This document shows, one piece after another, positions 15,366 through 21,432 of a DNA stretch of 21,432 nucleotides (position 1 is its first letter; every line of letters begins with the position of its first letter). Both the position numbers and the translations under genes were made by a program. The notes under the pieces were generated by a model. It was not told the origin of the DNA and searched no databases. It saw nothing but the letters and a program-made list of their open reading frames with translations. Source of the stretch: JAFGHJ01 sp964534175 (GTDB lineage Bacteria > Hydrothermota > UBA3072); assembly GCA_964534175.1 (NCBI GenBank), contig CAZHNS010000034.1, positions 1 to 21,432 on the forward strand. The letters run 5' to 3'.

Positions 15366-16622
15366 ATGAAGAAACTAAGTTTAGTATTAGTCGTATTGTT
15401 TTTTGTCAGTATGGTTACCTATGGTGCGGGTTGGTCTGATGATGGTACTGTTGTAAGATTAACAACAAGTTCGGATAAAGTCGGTATAGGTACAACAAAT
15501 CCGTCTCAAAAGCTGCACATAGCTGGTAATGTGTATCTTCCCTATAACAATAAAGTGATTTTTGGGGGTGCGTCGATAATGGGATATTTAAGTGGTTATG
15601 GTGGCTTAAGAATTTATGGAAATGGAGGAGGTTCTAATAATCTTGGTATTACTGTTGATCCTTCGGGACGTATCGGTATCATGAAGTCGACTGCAAGTTA
15701 TCCGTTAGATGTAAATGGTACGATAGCGATGACGGGATTCAGATTGACGACAGGTGCTTCTAGCGGTTATGTTTTAACTTCCAATAGTAATGGGGTAGGG
15801 ACCTGGCAGCCGGCTGGCGGAGGTGGTGAAACGTCTTATTGGGATGAAAATGATGGTGATATTTATTATGATGTTGAAGGTGGAAATGTTGGTATCGGGA
15901 CGCCAACTCCAAATTCAAAATTGAGTGTTGTAGGCAGTGCTGAGGGCATTTCGGGGAAATTTATTGCTATTTACGGTGAAGTCCCCAGTTCAATGGGGAG
16001 CTCAATCGGCGTCTACGGCAAAGGTGGCGGCAGTCTTGGCCACTCTTACGGTGTTTTAGGCGAGGGCAATAATTATGGTATCTACGGCGCAAGTGACTGT
16101 TATGGCGTCTACGGCGAAGGCGGCACTAGCTTTGGTGGTTTTGGCGTCTACGGCGATGGCTACTATGGTGTCTATGGCAAAGGTGTCAATATCGGTGTCT
16201 ACGGTGAAGGAGGTGACTTTGATTTTTATGCTGTGAGTTCGTCTGGGAAAAGTTATTTTGCCGGTAAAGTCGGTATAGGGACAACAAGTCCTCAATCAAA
16301 GCTTGATGTCAGTGGAACAATCACTGCCGATGAAATCGAGGTTCAGTCGGATGGTTTGCCTGATTTTGTTTTCGAAGACAATTACAAGTTGATGTCTCTC
16401 GGTAAACTCGAAAGACATATTAAAAAAGAAAAAAGCTTGCCCGGTATTCCTACAAACAAGGAAGCAATAGAAAATGGGGTAAAATTAGGTGACATGCAGG
16501 CGAAGCTCTTACAAAAAGTCGAAGAATTAACTTTATATGTTATTGAGCTAAATAAAGAAGTAGGAGATTTAAGGAAGGAAAATAATGAATTGAAGCAAAA
16601 AATGTCCTTGTTATCAAACTGA
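15366..16622 (+). CDS. Secreted tail-fibre-like protein with GVYG repeats
   Basis: A 418-residue exported protein. Seen in order: a signal peptide (1-20, cleavage near TYGAG); VGIGTTNPSQKLHI (39-52); a glycine-rich beta region with a degenerate copy near 103-116; VGIGTPTPNSKLSV (175-188); a GVYG-type repeat block (about 202-282); VGIGTTSPQSKLDV (302-315); then DFVFEDNYKLMSLGKLERHI, KSLPGIP and a C-terminal coiled coil (about 377-416). The VGIGT..P..KL units and the C-terminal region are shared with phage tail-fibre-like and surface proteins of Bacteroidota and relatives and suggest a trimeric beta-fibre. No S74 chaperone domain and no type IX sorting domain are seen, so its attachment is unknown. 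It follows its own promoter candidate and lies 22 bp before the YD-repeat gene. A structural or adhesive role is inference. Confidence 0.82.
   Translation: MKKLSLVLVVLFFVSMVTYGAGWSDDGTVVRLTTSSDKVGIGTTNPSQKLHIAGNVYLPYNNKVIFGGASIMGYLSGYGGLRIYGNGGGSNNLGITVDPSGRIGIMKSTASYPLDVNGTIAMTGFRLTTGASSGYVLTSNSNGVGTWQPAGGGGETSYWDENDGDIYYDVEGGNVGIGTPTPNSKLSVVGSAEGISGKFIAIYGEVPSSMGSSIGVYGKGGGSLGHSYGVLGEGNNYGIYGASDCYGVYGEGGTSFGGFGVYGDGYYGVYGKGVNIGVYGEGGDFDFYAVSSSGKSYFAGKVGIGTTSPQSKLDVSGTITADEIEVQSDGLPDFVFEDNYKLMSLGKLERHIKKEKSLPGIPTNKEAIENGVKLGDMQAKLLQKVEELTLYVIELNKEVGDLRKENNELKQKMSLLSN
15969..16211 (+). repeat. GVYG-coding tandem repeat block
   Basis: Eight or so degenerate units encode xIYGE, GVYGKG, GVLGEG, GIYGAS, GVYGEG, GVYGDG, GVYGKG and GVYGEG. 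The DNA core GGCGTCTACGGC recurs with few changes and is richer in C than the surrounding gene, which prefers GGT, GTT and TAT. The near-identity at DNA level points to recent duplication or homogenisation. Confidence 0.85.
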
Positions 16623-16644
16623 TGCAGAAGCGGGGAGGCAACTA

Positions 16645-19600
16645 ATGAGTTTATTAATACTAATATTTTTAATTAATGCCGCCGAGATGAAACCCCTTGC
16701 CGATTCCGATTCGCTGGAGGTTAGAACAAGTGCTGTAACTGCCTCAGAGGAAGGGACTTTTCCATATTCATTCGGAGAGGATGATTACTCTGTTGGTTTC
16801 AACAAGGGTAGTATATCCACAAATACTCCTGAAGAAAACATAAATATAGCAGGTGGAACAATTAATATAAGAATAAAACTTTTAAGCCTCCCTATGCGAG
16901 GCGGCAAGGACTATGATTTATATCTTACCTATAATGGTTCTCCTCTATCTCTGACGGAAGCAGGTTATAGCGAATTTTTCAGGGATAATTTTCCGGATGA
17001 TTGCTATTCGCTCTTTGGATGTGCTTTAGATCCAGAGGGTTATCTACAGGAAAATTTAGGTGTTAACGATTTTAAAGTAACATCGGACATAGGTAACTGC
17101 GGTCTGGGATGGAATGTAATGCCCGGAGAACTCTCTTATACTCCGCGAAATCTTGAGACAAACGTTCCGTGTTGTCCCGGGGATTCTCAAACGACAGGTT
17201 TTATCAATCTCAATGATGCAGGTAGTTTTGGGCTATCCAGGTACATATACGATGGATCCGAACCCTGGATTGTTGAAAATAAATTAGATTGGGCTGTAGA
17301 TTTTTTAAACAATACAGATGCAACACTATATACGCCTGACTATACCTATAGATTCGGATTTCCGATAGATGAAGAAGATCCTTATTCTACTTATACAAAC
17401 TATCCGAATAATCCAGGTAATGAGGATAAAGATAAAAGAACAATTCTTTTGTTATGTCAGATGACGGATCGTAATGGGAATTATATAAATTTCAAATGGT
17501 CGGGTAATGCAAATGCTGATGAGGAAGGACTTAGTACTCCTGGAGAGGGTGCTGGCCTTAATTGCTACCGAAATTATCCTCCACCAGCGGCGAGAGTACC
17601 TAAAAAGATTTGTACTCCCACGGATACATGTTATATTTACAGAAAAACAATAGAACCCGACACAAACGAAAGAATAAGAACTGAAGGTGGCCCTGGAGAT
17701 CCTTTTTATTGTTTATGGAATTTTTATGTAATAGATTCTATAGTAAATGAAGTAAAAGACAATGAATATTTTGTGGTGAAATTCCACTATCATCAAGTAT
17801 GGTTAGAAAATACGATAGAGTACTTTTATGGGCGTCAGTTTATACTTTTAGATTCGATAGAATTCAAAAGAAATGGAGAGAGAATTAAACCTCCTTACAG
17901 ATTTTCATACGCAGTAGACAGGAATGATACTCCCGAACTACTTCCGGGCGAGCTCTCAGGATTTCAAACTCCCGACGGAGCGCAGTACGAATACGAGTAT
18001 AAAACTATGGAGGATGATAGGTATACATATACTGATGAGGGTGGCTACGATCATTATGTGTTAACACAATATCGTGCTATTGACTGGAAAAAAGTCATTC
18101 TTCCGGAAACTGGGAGTGAATCTGCTTATACTTATAGATATAAAGATGAACCATATTTGAGTTTAGCTTCAGTGGGACCAAAATGTCCAAGTTTTGGACG
18201 ATGTTATCTGCCTGAACCGTATTACGAGGGATTCTACTCGAACACACATACATATTATCCTATTTATAAGGAATGCCGGGTATACTTTCCGCAAAACGGA
18301 AGCACAATTTACTATTTTATAGATGCGGCTTATTTCGAGGACCATCTTGAAGTTGTTGATAGAGATGATCAGTACAATGACTGTTGCGATATTTGTCCTT
18401 CACTTATCAAACCTTTCGAGAAAGAGGAATTTTACGGTAGGCCGTATAAGATAGTAGAGAATGATGGTATTTGGAATCCGGAGCTTTCTCGTCAGGAAAT
18501 TACACTTAACTACTGGGTTTTAGGAGATAAGATAGTTCCCGAAAAAGCAGGCAGGAGAAGTTTGCATCCTGTATTGAAATATAAACTTTTTCAGAATTTA
18601 CCTGCGCTTGCTGTTGGCGGATTGACATCAGGTGATACAGTAAAAGCATACAAATATACCAAGTACGATAAATATGATAACAAAACCGAGTATGAGTTTT
18701 TAGGAGATGTTATATATGATGAAACCTGGGTGGATGAGAATGTTACATTAGATGGACAGACATGGAAAAACAAGAATTTGCCTACTTTAGTAGATATAAT
18801 GACCGAAGATAATTGGATAGTAAAGACGGTTTACCTTTATCAGGATATTCAGGATTATGATAATTGCAATTTTTGCCATCTTCCATGGTTCATAGAAAAG
18901 TATAATTATTATTCAGATCTCGTCAGTAAAACTATATTCCAATATGATAGCTATAGTGAAATGCCCTTGGTTAGTGTTCCTGCAATTATGTGTGCTTATT
19001 CCGCAAGCTATTATAAAAGAGGAAATGTCACAAAAAAAACTGAATTAATTAATAATACAGATACAAGGATAAAAAAATATCAATATGATAGGTGTGGTAA
19101 CCTTATAAAAATACGGGATTATATGGGATATGACTATGAATATGACTATTGTGATTTGTATGTATTTCCCGATACATTGGAATATCCGGATGGTTCAAAA
19201 GAGGATTTTGATTTTGATAAAAAAGGTAATCTTACTTCCGTTATAGATAGAAGTGGTATAGTAGATTCTTTTCAATATGATATTTATGGGAGATTAACTG
19301 AATTATGGAAAGGTGTTCCTGATAATATGAATTTACTTGGGAGATATCAGTATTATGATTTTGACAGGTATGCTCAGGAGATACTTTATTCTTCCGAAGG
19401 TACTCGTAGTAACGTTACTTATTATTATTACGACGAATTGGGAAGACTTGAGATGAGTAGGCAAGTACCTCATTTTGGTGAGGATATAATAAAGGAGTAT
19501 TCTTATGATGATAATGGGCATATGATTAGGGAGACTGTTCCAAGATTTGAAGGTTTAGAAACCTACGCAGTAGAGAAAGAATTCGATTGTCTTGATAAAG

Positions 19601-21432
19601 TTATAAGAATAGAATATCCAAAAAGTCCTGGAGATCCTGATGAATATGTTGAATACTTTTATGACGGAGATATAACAGTTGTGTACGACGAAGAGGGAGA
19701 TTCTACCAGGTTAATAGAAGACGCATCGGGTAATTTGATCGAAGTAGAGGATGCTCTTTTAAATAATACTTATTATGATTACGACATAAATGGGGATTTA
19801 TTGTCAATAGAGGATGCAGAAGGAAAATTTAGTGACTTTGAATATGATTGGTTAGGAAATTTAGTCAGAAGGGAAGGCCCGGATAGGGGTGTCGATATAT
19901 TCGAATATGATGCAAACGGAAATACAGTATATCATAAGAATAATTCGGGAGATGAAACTGAATTCGAGTATGACGAACTTAACAGAATTGAAATAAAACG
20001 GGTGAACAATCAGGTAAAAGAAACATACTATTATGATGATTATGATAATATTGTATGGGGTAGCTATGATCCTCCTGGCATTTTAGACTATCCCGAAGGA
20101 AGACTAATAGGATTTCAAAATCCAAATGTCCGGGAAGTGTATTTTTACGATAGTCTTGGTAGAATGGCACAGAAAAAAGTTATATCTCTTACCGATAGTC
20201 CAGAAGAACTTGATTTCGAATATACTTATGACCTTAAAGGTAGAGTGACTAAACTACAATACGGAGACGGCTATAAGGTCGAGTATGATTACGACCACTT
20301 TGATAATATTTCCTCAGTAGAAATTAATGATGGAGAGACTGTTACACTCTCATCCACAGCATCGGGTCTCTTAAGTGGTGTTCATTTTCCCGGAGAAGTT
20401 ATAGATACATTTGAGTATTTACCAAGGAATTGGATGGAATCTATAGAAATTTATGGTCTTCCTGATTGGTATCAGAGAGATTTCGAGTATAACAAACGAG
20501 GAGAACTTAATAGAATATGGTATTGGGATTACTCTATATCGGCGACTGAGGTAACAGAGGCAGAATATACATATGACGCTCTTGGAAGACTTAAGCATGA
20601 GTACAGATATGATACTGATACAGACCATGATTTTACGTATGATAAAGTTGGCAACAGAACCAGCGTCAATGATGACGCCTATGATTATGAAACAGGAACT
20701 AATAGGTTGATAGATGACGAAACCAATGAATATGAATACAACGATATAGGATATATAAGCTCAAAATCTAATTTAGTAGATGGTACGACAAATTTCATTT
20801 ATGACGCTGAAGGCAGGCTTGTCGGTGTAGAACTCCCCGATGGAGAAAATGGTTACAAGTACTATTACAAAGGACTCAAAAGAATAAGAGAGGAGAAAAT
20901 AACGGATATCGAACACACACAAACATTTGAAGGTGTCTTATATTCCTGTAAATTAAAATGGAAGAACCTTCCGGAAGCTGTACTGGAAGCGGTTTTTATG
21001 AGTGATGATAATAATGAACTCGGAACTCAATTATTGAATCAAATAAACGGTACTCATGATTGGATAGAATTTTCCGAAATTATTCCACCGGAGGATTTAC
21101 TTCCAGGTACTCATACCGTAAAATTAAGGGTAAGGAAAGTGGTGTCGGATCCTCCTAGAGATAGCTTATGGGTTGGCGACATGAGTATAGATTTATTATG
21201 GGAGGATGGTGGTATAAGCGGAGATGTAGAACAGCCAACTGATTATTTCTACGATGATGCCGGGAATCTTATACTTGTGAATTCAGTGGGAAGTGGTACT
21301 GCGGCGAACGTTGTACAAAATCCTGGTTTTGAGACAGGTGATTTGAGCGGTTGGTCTGTGTGTGGTGGGTACGGTGGGGGAGTAAGTGATAATTTTGATG
21401 AATATGAAGGAGAATATAGTTTAGTCTTTTCC
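16645..21432 (+). CDS. Giant secreted YD-repeat (RHS-type) protein, C-terminus beyond the window
   Basis: The frame opens at ATG 16645 and stays open to the window edge, so at least 1,596 residues are encoded. GGGGAGG (16632-16638) lies 6 nt before the ATG, and no other start is available back to the stop at 16591. The first residues (MSLLILIFLINAA) look like a short signal peptide without the usual positive charge. Residues up to about 810 are a Cys-rich region with roughly 20 cysteines, including CC and CxxC pairs, and a segment of the kind that precedes RHS shells (RFSYAVDRND...GFQTPDGAQYEYEY). Residues about 811-1410 hold some 19 YD repeats. A non-YD beta-rich insert follows (about 1423-1530), then one more YD repeat (YFYDDAGNLI) and the start of a jelly-roll or CBM-like domain (NPGFETGDLSGW, from 1557). 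YD proteins form hollow shells around cargo or adhesive C-termini; the cargo cannot be seen here. The protein is strongly acidic and rich in Tyr and Asp. Confidence 0.88.
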   Translation, partial: MSLLILIFLINAAEMKPLADSDSLEVRTSAVTASEEGTFPYSFGEDDYSVGFNKGSISTNTPEENINIAGGTINIRIKLLSLPMRGGKDYDLYLTYNGSPLSLTEAGYSEFFRDNFPDDCYSLFGCALDPEGYLQENLGVNDFKVTSDIGNCGLGWNVMPGELSYTPRNLETNVPCCPGDSQTTGFINLNDAGSFGLSRYIYDGSEPWIVENKLDWAVDFLNNTDATLYTPDYTYRFGFPIDEEDPYSTYTNYPNNPGNEDKDKRTILLLCQMTDRNGNYINFKWSGNANADEEGLSTPGEGAGLNCYRNYPPPAARVPKKICTPTDTCYIYRKTIEPDTNERIRTEGGPGDPFYCLWNFYVIDSIVNEVKDNEYFVVKFHYHQVWLENTIEYFYGRQFILLDSIEFKRNGERIKPPYRFSYAVDRNDTPELLPGELSGFQTPDGAQYEYEYKTMEDDRYTYTDEGGYDHYVLTQYRAIDWKKVILPETGSESAYTYRYKDEPYLSLASVGPKCPSFGRCYLPEPYYEGFYSNTHTYYPIYKECRVYFPQNGSTIYYFIDAAYFEDHLEVVDRDDQYNDCCDICPSLIKPFEKEEFYGRPYKIVENDGIWNPELSRQEITLNYWVLGDKIVPEKAGRRSLHPVLKYKLFQNLPALAVGGLTSGDTVKAYKYTKYDKYDNKTEYEFLGDVIYDETWVDENVTLDGQTWKNKNLPTLVDIMTEDNWIVKTVYLYQDIQDYDNCNFCHLPWFIEKYNYYSDLVSKTIFQYDSYSEMPLVSVPAIMCAYSASYYKRGNVTKKTELINNTDTRIKKYQYDRCGNLIKIRDYMGYDYEYDYCDLYVFPDTLEYPDGSKEDFDFDKKGNLTSVIDRSGIVDSFQYDIYGRLTELWKGVPDNMNLLGRYQYYDFDRYAQEILYSSEGTRSNVTYYYYDELGRLEMSRQVPHFGEDIIKEYSYDDNGHMIRETVPRFEGLETYAVEKEFDCLDKVIRIEYPKSPGDPDEYVEYFYDGDITVVYDEEGDSTRLIEDASGNLIEVEDALLNNTYYDYDINGDLLSIEDAEGKFSDFEYDWLGNLVRREGPDRGVDIFEYDANGNTVYHKNNSGDETEFEYDELNRIEIKRVNNQVKETYYYDDYDNIVWGSYDPPGILDYPEGRLIGFQNPNVREVYFYDSLGRMAQKKVISLTDSPEELDFEYTYDLKGRVTKLQYGDGYKVEYDYDHFDNISSVEINDGETVTLSSTASGLLSGVHFPGEVIDTFEYLPRNWMESIEIYGLPDWYQRDFEYNKRGELNRIWYWDYSISATEVTEAEYTYDALGRLKHEYRYDTDTDHDFTYDKVGNRTSVNDDAYDYETGTNRLIDDETNEYEYNDIGYISSKSNLVDGTTNFIYDAEGRLVGVELPDGENGYKYYYKGLKRIREEKITDIEHTQTFEGVLYSCKLKWKNLPEAVLEAVFMSDDNNELGTQLLNQINGTHDWIEFSEIIPPEDLLPGTHTVKLRVRKVVSDPPRDSLWVGDMSIDLLWEDGGISGDVEQPTDYFYDDAGNLILVNSVGSGTAANVVQNPGFETGDLSGWSVCGGYGGGVSDNFDEYEGEYSLVFS
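19078..20874 (+). repeat. YD-repeat array coding for an RHS-type shell
   Basis: About 19 degenerate units follow the pattern [YF]xYDxxGxLxxv, such as FQYDIYGRLTELW, YYYDELGRLEMSR, YTYDALGRLKHEY and FIYDAEGRLVGVEL, spaced irregularly by about 20-40 residues. The repetition is at protein level; the DNA units are divergent. Confidence 0.88.

Noticed and set aside
16056..16295. 79-codon minus-strand reading frame
   Set aside because: It is a shadow of the GVYG repeats; its Ala/Val/Thr/Asp repetition is the antisense of the repeat DNA.
16645..21432. Polymorphic toxin call for the YD protein
   Set aside because: The C-terminal end, where a toxin domain would lie, is outside the window, and no immunity or secretion gene is visible.
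1..21432. CRISPR array, insertion sequence or prophage
   Set aside because: No regularly spaced identical repeats, transposase, integrase or phage structural cluster was seen; the fibre-like protein is of the cellular surface type with a signal peptide.

Overview
The window is an AT-rich bacterial segment. It probably comes from an uncultured lineage of the Bacteroidota/FCB kind but outside Bacteroidota proper. Pointing to FCB: a secreted esterase ends in a type IX-style (Por) C-terminal sorting domain, a DUF2723 membrane glycosyltransferase and a DUF4837 lipoprotein are present, and a secreted fibre-like protein has the C-terminal region common in Bacteroidota surface proteins. Pointing away from Bacteroidota proper: clear Shine-Dalgarno sequences precede many starts, and the candidate promoters look like sigma-70 TTGACA/TATAAT sites. 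WOR-3, Cloacimonadota or a similar candidate phylum would fit; the sequence alone does not settle it.

Layout. (1) 1-85, minus: tRNA-Leu(GAG), cut at the window edge just after the discriminator base. (2) 276-1463, minus: a secreted SGNH/sialate O-acetylesterase-type enzyme with its own promoter candidate. The two flanking intergenic spaces share a 20-bp repeat, and one also holds other short direct repeats. (3) 1735-15113, plus: eleven tightly packed housekeeping genes, tilS, ftsH, folE-like, folP, cdaA, DUF2723 glycosyltransferase, DUF4837 lipoprotein, moxR, cca, prfB and a GalE-like epimerase. Almost every junction overlaps and the largest gap is 34 bp, so the block looks like one operon joining tRNA maturation, membrane proteolysis, folate synthesis, c-di-AMP signalling, envelope glycosylation and translation termination. 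(4) 15366-21432, plus: after a 252-bp spacer with a promoter candidate comes a secreted GVYG-repeat, fibre-like protein. Twenty-two bases later starts a very large secreted YD-repeat (RHS-type) protein that is still open at the right edge.

Two points stand out. prfB (release factor 2) is split by a programmed +1 frameshift whose geometry matches the Escherichia coli site, but the slip sequence is ATT-TGA-G rather than the near-universal CTT-TGA-C. The FolE homologue keeps its three zinc ligands and the guanine-binding Gln-Glu pair, yet has replaced the catalytic histidine and three residues expected to hold the GTP triphosphate. The fibre/YD-repeat pair at the right end is the most likely place for an undescribed surface system, but its C-terminal end lies outside the window.
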